64,000 nt of DNA from Dehalococcoidia bacterium. GTDB taxonomy: Bacteria > Chloroflexota > Dehalococcoidia > DSTF01 > WHTK01. Shown here piece by piece: positions 26,606 to 34,776 of this stretch. Under the pieces are notes generated by a model that was not told where the DNA came from, searched no databases, and saw only the letters and a program-made list of their open reading frames with translations. Made by a program: the position numbers and the translations under genes. Each line of letters begins with the position of its first letter. The first letter of the stretch is position 1. The DNA lies in NCBI GenBank assembly GCA_009377745.1, contig WHTK01000011.1:33760-97759 (forward strand), given 5' to 3'.

Positions 26606-28051
26606 TCAATCCCGCGCCACGCCATCGATGTCCGTGGCCGGCTGCTTGCCGAGTAGCCGCAGTACGGTCGGGAAGACGTCGGCCGTGCGGAAGTAGTCTG
26701 CCTGCAGGGGATGGCTGATGATCACCGGGACGTGCATCTGCGCCGGGATGATCGCGCCGTGGGTCGAGTGGTGCTCCGGTATCTCCCAGCGCGCCCGCAG
26801 GTCATAGCCCTGCCGGGCGCTAATCAGCAGGTCGCCGCAGCGCTCTGCCCGAAACAGCTGCGCCAGCTGCATGCAGGCGTCCGGCCGCGCCGACTCGAAG
26901 GTCATTTGCAGCACCTTCTCCGCGTCCAGCCCGGTGAAGCGGCCGCAGCTCAGCGGGTCCTGTCCCTCGAAGTCGTAGCTGCAGAGCCCGTCGCGCCAGG
27001 CGATCGTCGCGGAGCCCGCCTTAGTGCGCAGATTGACGCGTCCGTCCGCAGTCTGCCCCGCGACCAGGTCGATGCCCTCAATCGAGAGCAGCGCTTCCGG
27101 CGTCTGCCGCGCTTCGATCTCCTCCCAGGGCGTACGCTCGCGCCAACCGGCGCCGTTGCGGAAGTAGACCTGGGTCATGCCGTTGCCGGAGACCATCTCG
27201 GCGCAGTGGGCGTCCTGCCGCCACAGGCGGGGGAAGTAGAGGGTTGGGAAGCCCAGCCCGTCCAGCGTCCTGGCCATATCGATGTGGGTGTGCGTGGCCG
27301 AGTGGCCGTGGTCGCTGCCGATGACCCACAGCGTCTCTTCGTCGCGCCCCAGCGATTTCAGCTCCCTTCGCGCCGCCGCGATTGCTCTGTCGATGGTCCG
27401 GTAGGACTCGATGACCTTTGGCGCCCGCGAGTCGCGCTCGTGCGAGTGGCCGTCGACGCCGTTGAAGGCGCAGGCGATCAGCTCCGGCCCCTGCCTAACC
27501 GCATCGACCAGCGCCCCGGCCGCGACCCTGTCCGCCAGCTGCCACCGGTGCAGGTAATGGCCGATGGCGTAGACGAAAGGCTTTATCCGCCGTGTCAGGT
27601 TGTCTTCCGGGTCACAGCCTTTGGTCAAGAGATTAAGGATGTTCTTGCTGGAGCCAAAGTAGTCGAACCAGGTCGGCCGTTGCGGCAGGTCGAGGTCGAA
27701 GCCCAGCGCCTCGCGGCCGCTATAGCTCGCCAGGCCCGGCCGCGTCCACTTCGACCCCGCCTCGTCATAGCCGGCGCGCGAGAGCCAGCGGTAGCCGGGT
27801 ACGTTGGCGGTGCCGGGGAACAGGCCCATGAAGTAGGGGATGTAAGCCGGGCCCGTGGTGGAAGGGAAGCAGGTGACGGCCTTCTTGACGCCGCCGCCGA
27901 GCTCGGCCAGCGACGCGAGCGCCGGCAGGTCACCGGCCGCGATCAGCTCGCGCAGCACGTCGTAGGCCGCGCCATCGATCATGATGAAGATCAGCCGCCG
28001 GTACGGGCTCCCGGCCGTCGTAAGCCATGAGTCCGGCTCGGCAGCGCGCAT
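26606..28051 (-). CDS. Type I phosphodiesterase / alkaline phosphatase superfamily protein
   Basis: A 481-residue metalloenzyme of the nucleotide pyrophosphatase/alkaline phosphatase superfamily. Metal and nucleophile sites are visible as IFIMIDGAAYDVL (first Asp), CFPSTTGPAYIPYFMGLFPG (nucleophile Thr), NGVDGHSHERD and VIGSDHGHSATHTHID, with a last His in HSTHGAI. No signal peptide is present. It hydrolyses a phosphate mono- or diester, or moves a phospho-alcohol; the substrate is not evident. It is transcribed towards the MFS gene. Confidence 0.85.
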   Translation of the reverse strand: MRAAEPDSWLTTAGSPYRRLIFIMIDGAAYDVLRELIAAGDLPALASLAELGGGVKKAVTCFPSTTGPAYIPYFMGLFPGTANVPGYRWLSRAGYDEAGSKWTRPGLASYSGREALGFDLDLPQRPTWFDYFGSSKNILNLLTKGCDPEDNLTRRIKPFVYAIGHYLHRWQLADRVAAGALVDAVRQGPELIACAFNGVDGHSHERDSRAPKVIESYRTIDRAIAAARRELKSLGRDEETLWVIGSDHGHSATHTHIDMARTLDGLGFPTLYFPRLWRQDAHCAEMVSGNGMTQVYFRNGAGWRERTPWEEIEARQTPEALLSIEGIDLVAGQTADGRVNLRTKAGSATIAWRDGLCSYDFEGQDPLSCGRFTGLDAEKVLQMTFESARPDACMQLAQLFRAERCGDLLISARQGYDLRARWEIPEHHSTHGAIIPAQMHVPVIISHPLQADYFRTADVFPTVLRLLGKQPATDIDGVARD

Positions 28052-28273
28052 GCAGGGAGAGTAGCCGCTTCCCCCCTTCCGCGCGAGGCTCTATGAGTTG
28101 GATACCGGGACTGATGCCACGGCGTACAGATGGCGGATTGAGGGACAAGGATGCCGTAAGGCGTTTTCACGTTGGACGCGGAAAGATCTGTGGTTGGGGA
28201 GTTTTATCCTCGCGGTTAGTCGCTGAGGATGGCAGGGGATGGGGATGAACCGAAGCGTTGTGAGGAGGGTGAT

Positions 28274-28684
28274 TTAGCTCTCGTCCACCAGCTTGTGCAA
28301 CGACTCTACCAGCACCTCGGGGTCGAATGGCTTGTTCAGGGATGCCTCCGCGCCCAACTCCCGCCGCGCCTCCTCCGCCTGGTAGGCGGATAGCACCAGC
28401 ACCGGCGTCGAGTAGCCGCTGCCGCGCATCTCTTTGTAGAAGGTGCGGCCGTCCATCACCGGCATCTGCAGGTCCAGGACAATGGCGTCAAAGTTGCCGT
28501 CCTGCTGCATCTGATCGAGTCCCTCCTGGCCGTGTCGCGCGGTGGTCACGTCAAAGCCGTCCGAGATCAGAGACAGCCGCAGCATGCGCAGCAAAGAGGA
28601 ATCGTCATCGATCACCAGTACACGCGCTGCCGGCACTGCTTCGGCCGTCTCCTTAATACTTATATCGTCTAACACCTTTACCAT
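28274..28684 (-). CDS. Single-domain response regulator (receiver only)
   Basis: A 136-residue CheY-like receiver: acidic pocket RVLVIDDDSSLLRML, phosphoacceptor in DAIVLDLQMPVMDG, the switch segment PVLVLSAYQ and the conserved lysine LNKPFDPEV. There is no output domain, so it acts by protein contact. No histidine kinase is adjacent. The 17 extra N-terminal residues precede the domain. It is upstream of and divergent from the surface-fibre locus, so a regulatory link is possible. Confidence 0.9.
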   Translation of the reverse strand: MVKVLDDISIKETAEAVPAARVLVIDDDSSLLRMLRLSLISDGFDVTTARHGQEGLDQMQQDGNFDAIVLDLQMPVMDGRTFYKEMRGSGYSTPVLVLSAYQAEEARRELGAEASLNKPFDPEVLVESLHKLVDES

Positions 28685-28876
28685 TTCTTATTAAACTAGA
28701 AAAGCCCTATCGGAAACGCATAGACCTGGACATAAAGATTTCGCCCTTATGGTGAAGCAGATTAGCAGCCCGGCCCCCCGTGGGCCATATCGGCGCCGTT
28801 TTAGTTTCATAGCGGCCGCGTGACGTTCCTGCCCTCAGGCCCTAACATAGGCGCCAATGCAAGGATCGGCAGCGAG

Positions 28877-29038
28877 ATGAAATCCCGTATACTCATCGGC
28901 TTCATCGGCCTGGCGCTGATTGCCGGCGCGCTGCTGATCTTCCTCCTCCTTCAGGACGGCTCCTCCGGCGCTGACGGCGGCACCGAGGGCATACCCTCAT
29001 CCGCAACCTTGCCACCATCCATCATCAGCGCGCTCTAG
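28877..29038 (+). CDS. Small single-pass membrane peptide, 53 aa
   Basis: From ATG 28877 a 53-residue protein starts MKSR, has one hydrophobic helix (ILIGFIGLALIAGALLIFLL) and a short polar outside tail (QDGSSGADGG...). The open frame extends to 28820, but the internal ATG begins a typical membrane or signal segment. It may be secreted or membrane-held and precedes the TasA-like gene by 220 bases. Function unknown. Confidence 0.5.
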   Translation: MKSRILIGFIGLALIAGALLIFLLLQDGSSGADGGTEGIPSSATLPPSIISAL

Positions 29039-29261
29039 CTCCATCGGGGTTTTCCCTAAGTTTTGGCGACGGAAGCGATTAGTCGCGTCCGCTATATAGA
29101 TGATTTTTGCCGCTTTGTTTACGGATTCGTTATGTGTGTGTTACTGTCTCTGACGATGTAACAGCGGCATCGCAGGGACGTTGTTATAGCGAAGGCCCAA
29201 GAAGGGCAAGGACTTTGCCAGGACTCGGACGCCCTGGCCCAGCAAGCAAGGAGGCATCTCT

Positions 29262-29906
29262 ATGCGAAGGAGCGTCTTATTCTCTCTGCTGATCATCGGC
29301 GCTGCGATCAGCGTTGTGGTCGGCGCCGGCACCTTCGGTGCGTTCTCTGACGAGGAGAACATCGACGGTACCGTCACCTCAGCCATCGTCGACTTCGAGC
29401 TCTCGGGCGATGGCGCCAGCACCGGGACCACGGAAAACCCAGTCGATGAGACTCTGGAGATCAGCTTTGATGCTCTGGGCGTCACGTGTGGCTTCGCGTT
29501 CTTCGCCCCCGGCAGCAGCTGCGAGCTGGAAATTGACCTAACACGGGCCAACATCCTTCAGCAACTCGCTGTTGACCTGAGCGTCACGGCCTTCACCGTT
29601 GAAGGCGTGGGCGACACCAACGCCGCCCCTGACCTCGACGTTGCAGCTCAATCCATCGGCATTGACTGCGATAGCGTGGCCGGGGCCGACTGGCACATCT
29701 CCTGGGACTGGTTCGACGACGGCGGTGATGACGACGAATTTATGCCGGCCGCAAACGACGACACCGGCCAGCGTATTGACGTGACTGTTTCTCTGGACGG
29801 CGACGCCCAGAACGGCTGCCAGAACAGCGAGATCGACCCGATCCTGATCACCATTCAGGCGTTGCAGGCCACGCCTGACCCGCACAAGGCCAACGACCTG
29901 CCTTAA
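29262..29906 (+). CDS. TasA/camelysin-like protein with SipW-type signal peptide
   Basis: A 214-residue secreted protein. The N-terminus MRRSVLFSLLIIGAAISVVV then GAGTFGAFSDEENIDG is the SipW-dependent signal peptide pattern found in TasA/CalY fibre proteins (TxxxFSDxE after the hydrophobic core). The mature part is acidic, with four or more cysteines. AAGGAGG precedes the ATG. A SipW-type signal peptidase is encoded 0.9 kb downstream in the same direction. By analogy it forms or caps extracellular fibres; this is inference from signal type and context, as the mature domain itself is not clearly matched. Confidence 0.8.
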   Translation: MRRSVLFSLLIIGAAISVVVGAGTFGAFSDEENIDGTVTSAIVDFELSGDGASTGTTENPVDETLEISFDALGVTCGFAFFAPGSSCELEIDLTRANILQQLAVDLSVTAFTVEGVGDTNAAPDLDVAAQSIGIDCDSVAGADWHISWDWFDDGGDDDEFMPAANDDTGQRIDVTVSLDGDAQNGCQNSEIDPILITIQALQATPDPHKANDLP

Positions 29907-29961
29907 GGTCTCGGAACGGATTTAGCGGGTAATCAGGTAGTAGCTAAGGTACGGATAGCGG

Positions 29962-30789
29962 ATGAAGTCACTTTTTCGCCTCTCGTTCTTGCTTGCATCG
30001 CTGACTCTGGTGGGGTTCATGGGCCTTAATGGGGCCCTGGACCCCGCCGGGGTCGCCCGCGTGCAAGCGCACACCATCACCATCGAAGCGACGAGTGACG
30101 GGAACGATACCCTCACCTTCGGCATCACCGCTGCCTGCGATGCCCAGGCCCTGGCCCCCGGCGACCAGTGCGTGGCCACGGTCGCCGTCGAGAACACCGG
30201 CGCGGCCACGGTAGAAATCAGCGACCCCGCCCTCCAGACCAGCGGCACGCTCACCACCTGCGATGGCGGCGGCTGGCTCCAGGTCTCGCTAACGGACTAC
30301 AACCCCAACACCAACACCCTCGATGTCGGCGACACGGTGGAGTTCGACGTACTGGTCGACTTCGGCGACGCCGGCAACCCCTGTCAGGACCAGACCGCCC
30401 TGATCCAGATCACCATCGTGGCGGACTGCGTCTTCGCCGCCGATGACCCGGAGTGCGGCGGCGAGGAACCCCCGGACGAGGATGAGCAACCGCCTGACGA
30501 GGATGAGGATGAAGACGAGGATGAGGACGAAAGTCCCACGGTCGTCGTTGTCCCACCCCCGGTAAGCGAGGTCGGCGGCGCCACCACGGCTCCGCCAGCC
30601 CAGCCCCAGACCACCTTCACGGCCGAGGTCCAGCCCTCCCGCTTCCCGACCACGGGCAGCGGCGGCTACCTCAGCGATGACCTGCGCTCCGCCTCGCGCC
30701 TGGTCCTGATCGGCACCGGCAGCGTGGCTGCCACCCTCTTCGCCATCTCCCTCCTGATCTGGTTCAACCGCAGAGAGGAAGAACGATGA
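29962..30789 (+). CDS. Surface protein with sorting signal FPTTG
   Basis: A 275-residue exported protein: signal peptide (about 1-36, ending RVQAH), a beta-rich domain with paired cysteines (residues 37-165), a striking Asp/Glu run (EDEDEDEDEDE, about 178-192), a Pro/Thr-rich linker, then FPTTG at residues 228-232, a membrane helix (about 246-266) and a positive tail RREEER. This is the LPXTG-type cell-wall sorting layout with Phe at position one. A sortase gene at 34039 would be the matching enzyme. Its stop overlaps the signal peptidase start by four bases (ATGA). Confidence 0.85.
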   Translation: MKSLFRLSFLLASLTLVGFMGLNGALDPAGVARVQAHTITIEATSDGNDTLTFGITAACDAQALAPGDQCVATVAVENTGAATVEISDPALQTSGTLTTCDGGGWLQVSLTDYNPNTNTLDVGDTVEFDVLVDFGDAGNPCQDQTALIQITIVADCVFAADDPECGGEEPPDEDEQPPDEDEDEDEDEDESPTVVVVPPPVSEVGGATTAPPAQPQTTFTAEVQPSRFPTTGSGGYLSDDLRSASRLVLIGTGSVAATLFAISLLIWFNRREEER

Positions 30790-31412
30790 CGGCCCCCGAG
30801 TGGATCGAGGACGAAATGACGTCTCAAACGCAAGAGCAGCGCCCGGCGCGCCGGCCCCTGGCTCTCCGGCTGGGAAAGCTGCTGTTCAGCTTTACCGCCT
30901 GGACCGCCAGCATCGCCGCCGCCCTGATGCTGCTCACGATAATCATCTTTCTGGCCGCGCCCCGGGTCATGGGACTCGAAGGCCTGGTTGTCCTCACGGG
31001 CAGCATGGAGCCTGAGATCCCCGTCGGCGGCATGGTCTTCATCAAGGACGTCGATCCCAACTCGATCCACACCGGCGACGTCATCACCTACGGCGAAGCC
31101 AGCATCAGCACCACCCACCGCGTTGTGGAGGTAGTCAACGACCCGGTCGACGGCCTTCTCTTCCGCACCAAGGGCGACAACAACGACGCGGTCGATACAT
31201 TGCCCGTACTCGCCGCTTCGGTCCGCGGCAAGGCCAGCTTTACCCTGCCCCAGGTAGGCTACCTGGTCGATGCGCTCAAGGACCGCGGCAACTTCTATCT
31301 ATTCATCGGCCTGCCGGCGGCGCTGCTCGTCCTGAACGAGCTGGTCAACATCGCTAGAGACATGCGCAACCCCGGCACAGCCCGCAGCACGCGCAAGGAG
31401 GCATCAGCGTGA
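30786..31412 (+). CDS. Signal peptidase I, SipW/ER type
   Basis: A 208-residue membrane peptidase. The catalytic serine is S73 in VVLTGSMEPEIPVGG; the second catalytic residue is His (H111 in SISTTHRVVEV) instead of the lysine of ordinary bacterial signal peptidases, which identifies the SipW/archaeal/ER class. One membrane helix lies at 33-58 and another near 175-192. It overlaps the genes on both sides by four bases, showing translational coupling with the sortase substrate and the adhesin. It should cut the signal peptides at 29262 and 31409. Confidence 0.93.
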   Translation: MTAPEWIEDEMTSQTQEQRPARRPLALRLGKLLFSFTAWTASIAAALMLLTIIIFLAAPRVMGLEGLVVLTGSMEPEIPVGGMVFIKDVDPNSIHTGDVITYGEASISTTHRVVEVVNDPVDGLLFRTKGDNNDAVDTLPVLAASVRGKASFTLPQVGYLVDALKDRGNFYLFIGLPAALLVLNELVNIARDMRNPGTARSTRKEASA

Positions 31413-33952
31413 AGATGCGCTTTCCGCTCCTCGTACTCCTTCTAGTCGCCGGCTGCGTGCTTGTCACGCCTGGCATGGCGCATTTCGGCGCCAGCTACAC
31501 GGCATTTTCAGACACAGAAAATATCAGCGCCTCGGCCGAGTCTGGCGTCTGGCTTGGCACGATCAAGATCATTAAGGTCGCCACGCCCTCAGATGGCACC
31601 GACTTTGCCTTCACGGGCGCCGGCGGCGACTTGCCGGCCAGCTTCACCCTGGACGACGATAACGATTCGAACGCCACCCACGACGATGAGGTGGAGTTCC
31701 TGCTCACCGCCGACGAGGGTCCCTTCACGATTAGTGAGGATGGGCCCCTGCCTGCCGGTTGGCAGCTCGCCGGCATCGATTGCGTAGTGGTGGGCACATC
31801 AACCTATTCCATCGACGGAAACGTCGACGATGGCGACTTTGACGCCGGGGATGACTCGGTCGAAATCGATCTCGTCGCGGGCGATACTGTCACCTGTACC
31901 TTTAACAATGTCAGGGACGGCTCGATCACCATCATCAAGGACGTCAACCCTGAGCCAGACACGACGGACTTCTCCTTCACGGCCACCGGCGCCGGCATGA
32001 CGCCGTCACCGTTCAGCCTGGATGACGACGCCGACCTGGGCCTCTCCAACACCCGCGTCTTCGCCGACCTGGCCAACGGTGGCTCGCGCAGCGTCACAGA
32101 GGACACCGAGACCGGCTACACCGTCACGAACATCGTCTGCACCGGCGACACGGCCTCTACCGTGACGATCGGCGCCGCCGGTGACTTCAATGACGGCGAT
32201 ACCGGTGTGACCATCGTCCTGGCGGATGGTGAGGACATTACCTGTACCTTCACCAACACGCTGGACACCGGCACCATCCGCATCATCAAGGATGTGGCCG
32301 GCGGCACGGACCCGCAGGACTTCAGCTTCACGGACAACATCCCGGCGCCTTGCGTCATCGACGAAATCGACGACGACGGCGTGGGCAACAACTATATCGA
32401 GTGCACGAGTGTCCCAACCTCGTCCTATACGGTTGCTGAGACGGGCGAGACAGGCTGGACATTTACGGGTCTAGCGTGTGTCGATAGCGTGACTGACAAC
32501 AGCAGTGAAGCCGGCTCGACCGCGACCATCGTCCTGGACAAGGACGAGACGGTCACCTGTACCTTCACCAACACGCGTGACACCGGCACCATCCGCATCA
32601 TCAAGGACGTGGCCGGCGGCACCGACGCGCAGGACTTCAGCTTCACGGACAATATCCCGGCGCCCTGTGTCATCGACGAAATCGACGACGATGGCGTTGG
32701 CAACAACTACATCGAGTGCACCGGCGTCCCGACCGCCACCTACACGGTCACGGAGACGGGCGAGGACGGCTGGTTGCTGACCAACCTCGACTGCGTCGAT
32801 AGCGTGACGAGCAATAGCAGCGACACCGGATCGACAGCGACCATCGTCCTGGACAAGGACGAGACGGTGACCTGTACCTTCACCAACACCAAGCAGACCG
32901 GCACCGTGATCATCATCAAGGACGTCACCGGCTCGACGACGGAGCCGCAAGACTTTACGTTCACGGAAGCCATCCCGAACTGCACCATCCCAACCCTGGA
33001 CGACGACACGGGCAGCAACCCCACGCCGCCGAACGGCGTCACCTGCACCGAGGTGCCTGTTGGCGGCCCCTACGCGGTAACTGAGGACGCCCTTGCAGGG
33101 TGGTCTGTAACGGTCAACTGCGTCGATACCGTGACGAACAACAGCACCGAGAACAACGCCACCCGCACCGGCAGCATCAATCTGGAGTCCGGCGAGACGG
33201 TCACCTGTACCTTCACCAACACCAAGGTCGGCACGATCACGATTATCAAGGATGTGCGTGACTCAGAGGGTGATACGACCAGCTCGACGTCCTTCGCATT
33301 CACCAGCAACATCACCGGCACGTGTACGCCGGATACAACGCCCGCGGCCTTCTCCCTAGCCGATGGCGGCGCGGGCGGCGGCTCTGCCAGCGAAACCTGC
33401 AGCGTGGCACCCGGCACCTACACGGTTACCGAAACGCTGCCAACCGCCGGTTGGGGCTTCGTCCCCCAAAGCTGTGTTGACCTGACGAACAACAGCGCTA
33501 TCACCCACACGACAGGTAGCGATACCGCGACAGCCACGATTGTCGTGAACGGCACGGAGAACATCACCTGCACGTTCATCAACTTCATCATCCCGTCCGC
33601 CTGTCTGGCAGACGGCTTCGACAACGCCACCGTGGTAATCATGCCGCCAGACCTGCTCAACTACACGGGCGGGAACTTCCTGCAGATCATCGTTGGCAAT
33701 GCCTTGAACAACACGATCACGGGTGACAATGCCAAGGATTGCATCCTCGGCGGTCCTGGCAATGACACCCTCAATGGCGGCAACGGCAGTGACGTCCTCA
33801 TCGGCGGCAGTGGCAACGACACCCTCAACGGTGGTAATAGCCCGGATAAGCTCTTTGGTGACGACGGTGACGACACTCTGGATGGCGGATCGAGCAATGA
33901 TGTTATTTGTAACGGTGGTACTGGCACCAACACGCTTATCGATTGCCCCTAA
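31409..33952 (+). CDS. Large repeat adhesin with SipW-type signal and RTX motifs
   Basis: An 847-residue secreted protein. The N-terminus has a hydrophobic signal and YTAFSDTENISAS, the same SipW-type pattern as the TasA-like protein. Six or seven tandem modules of about 85-105 residues follow, each opening like TIRIIKDVAGGT and closing like DETVTCTFTNT, resembling SpaA/prealbumin-type pilin Ig folds. The last 100 residues contain RTX nonapeptides (GGPGNDTLNGGNGSDVLIGG and others) that bind calcium. GTG 31409 overlaps the previous stop and follows AAGGAGG. It lacks a sorting signal, so it may be held by fibre contacts or calcium-dependent folding. Confidence 0.88.
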   Translation: MKMRFPLLVLLLVAGCVLVTPGMAHFGASYTAFSDTENISASAESGVWLGTIKIIKVATPSDGTDFAFTGAGGDLPASFTLDDDNDSNATHDDEVEFLLTADEGPFTISEDGPLPAGWQLAGIDCVVVGTSTYSIDGNVDDGDFDAGDDSVEIDLVAGDTVTCTFNNVRDGSITIIKDVNPEPDTTDFSFTATGAGMTPSPFSLDDDADLGLSNTRVFADLANGGSRSVTEDTETGYTVTNIVCTGDTASTVTIGAAGDFNDGDTGVTIVLADGEDITCTFTNTLDTGTIRIIKDVAGGTDPQDFSFTDNIPAPCVIDEIDDDGVGNNYIECTSVPTSSYTVAETGETGWTFTGLACVDSVTDNSSEAGSTATIVLDKDETVTCTFTNTRDTGTIRIIKDVAGGTDAQDFSFTDNIPAPCVIDEIDDDGVGNNYIECTGVPTATYTVTETGEDGWLLTNLDCVDSVTSNSSDTGSTATIVLDKDETVTCTFTNTKQTGTVIIIKDVTGSTTEPQDFTFTEAIPNCTIPTLDDDTGSNPTPPNGVTCTEVPVGGPYAVTEDALAGWSVTVNCVDTVTNNSTENNATRTGSINLESGETVTCTFTNTKVGTITIIKDVRDSEGDTTSSTSFAFTSNITGTCTPDTTPAAFSLADGGAGGGSASETCSVAPGTYTVTETLPTAGWGFVPQSCVDLTNNSAITHTTGSDTATATIVVNGTENITCTFINFIIPSACLADGFDNATVVIMPPDLLNYTGGNFLQIIVGNALNNTITGDNAKDCILGGPGNDTLNGGNGSDVLIGGSGNDTLNGGNSPDKLFGDDGDDTLDGGSSNDVICNGGTGTNTLIDCP
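32264..32893 (+). repeat. Two nearly identical 315-base coding repeats in the adhesin
   Basis: The modules starting at 32264 and 32579 are offset by exactly 315 bases (105 codons) and share long stretches with only scattered, mostly silent differences, for example GACACCGGCACCATCCGCAT in both. The other modules are much more diverged, so this pair is a recent duplication. Confidence 0.85.
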
Positions 33953-33998
33953 GCCGGTTAATTCGGACCAGCGTGCTTATTGACAGCGCGAGATAGGA

Positions 33999-34030
33999 CA
34001 TAGAGGGGCCTTTTCAAGGGCCCCTCTATG
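33999..34030 (+). terminator. Hairpin between adhesin and sortase
   Basis: CATAGAGGGGCC (33999-34010) and GGCCCCTCTATG (34019-34030) form a perfect 12-bp stem with an 8-base loop, 47 bases after the adhesin stop and nine bases before the sortase ATG. There is no T tract. It may limit read-through or occlude the sortase ribosome site. Confidence 0.6.
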
Positions 34031-34038
34031 ATTAAGGC

Positions 34039-34662
34039 ATGAATCGTAGACGCATCCTCCCCCTCGTCCTGGCCGTGATAGCCCTGGCTACGGTGCTGGG
34101 CATCGTGGCGGGCGGGTTGCTGCGGGATGGCGCCGCGCCGGGGCCGGTCGCGGTTGCGCCCACGGCTGTCGCGCCATCGCCAACAGCCACGCCCGCGCCG
34201 AGCAGCGCCGCCATCGTCCGGCTGCAGGTGCCGCGTATTGGCATCGACGCCGGCGTCGTCAGCCTGGGCGTCGACCCGGACGGGACCATGCAGTCGCCGG
34301 CGAAGCCGATGGACGTGGGCTGGTATCGCTTCGCGTCGCTGCCGGGGCACGGCGGCAACGTCGTCATGTCGGGCCACGTCGACTACGTCAACTTCGGGGC
34401 GGCCGTCTTCTATCGGTTGAAGGAGCTGCAGCCGGGCGACCGGATCATCGTCGGCCTCGAAGATGGCCTCAGCTTCGCCTACGAGGTCGAGAGCCTGACC
34501 ACCTACAACGCCAACGACCCGGTGCAGGAGGCCGTGGGGCCGACGGCGGCGGAGAGCGTCACCCTGATCACCTGCACCGGCGCCTTCGACGCCGCCTCGC
34601 GGGAGTACGACAAGCGGCTCGTCGTGCGCGGCAGGCTGGTCGAGACGGCCAGCGCGCGCTGA
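34039..34662 (+). CDS. Sortase, class F/E-like
   Basis: A 207-residue sortase: one N-terminal membrane helix (about 6-27), a Pro/Ala/Thr linker, then the catalytic barrel with VPRIGIDAGV, H113 (MSGHVDYV), C179 (VTLITCTGAFD) and R193 (DKRLVVRG). All three catalytic residues are present. The length and missing extra domains fit class F or E single-barrel enzymes. It should attach the FPTTG protein at 29962 to the cell wall or to another subunit. It is the last gene of the surface locus; a hairpin precedes it. Confidence 0.92.
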   Translation: MNRRRILPLVLAVIALATVLGIVAGGLLRDGAAPGPVAVAPTAVAPSPTATPAPSSAAIVRLQVPRIGIDAGVVSLGVDPDGTMQSPAKPMDVGWYRFASLPGHGGNVVMSGHVDYVNFGAAVFYRLKELQPGDRIIVGLEDGLSFAYEVESLTTYNANDPVQEAVGPTAAESVTLITCTGAFDAASREYDKRLVVRGRLVETASAR

Positions 34663-34714
34663 GGGCCGGATCGCGCCCGCGAAGCATCTGGATCATGGGT
34701 ATCGATACCTCGCG

Positions 34715-34731
34715 TCGATAGGAGTAGAATC
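34715..34731 (+). promoter_or_regulatory. Shared promoter element of cupin genes (copy 1)
   Basis: The 17-base sequence TCGATAGGAGTAGAATC, containing a good -10 TAGAAT (34725-34730), lies 46 bases before cupin 1. The identical 17 bases occur at the same distance before cupin 3 (37503-37519). Confidence 0.65.
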
Positions 34732-34776
34732 ACGCGGGGCGCTGCCCATCGGCGGCGTTTATTGAGGAGGGAAACA

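Noticed and set aside
26711..28030. 439-aa plus-strand ORF opposite the phosphodiesterase-like gene
   Set aside because: Antisense to a clear enzyme gene; Arg/Ala/Val-rich composition is the shadow of GC-rich codon bias.
29060..29261. Possible cyclic-di-GMP-type riboswitch before the TasA-like gene
   Set aside because: The leader has some pairing potential (GGCCC...GGGC pieces), but conserved GEMM core bases could not be found.
33980..34006. Internal promoter before the sortase (TTGACA at 33980)
   Set aside because: The -35 is perfect but no acceptable -10 lies at 16-18 bases, and the stem at 33999 occupies the position.
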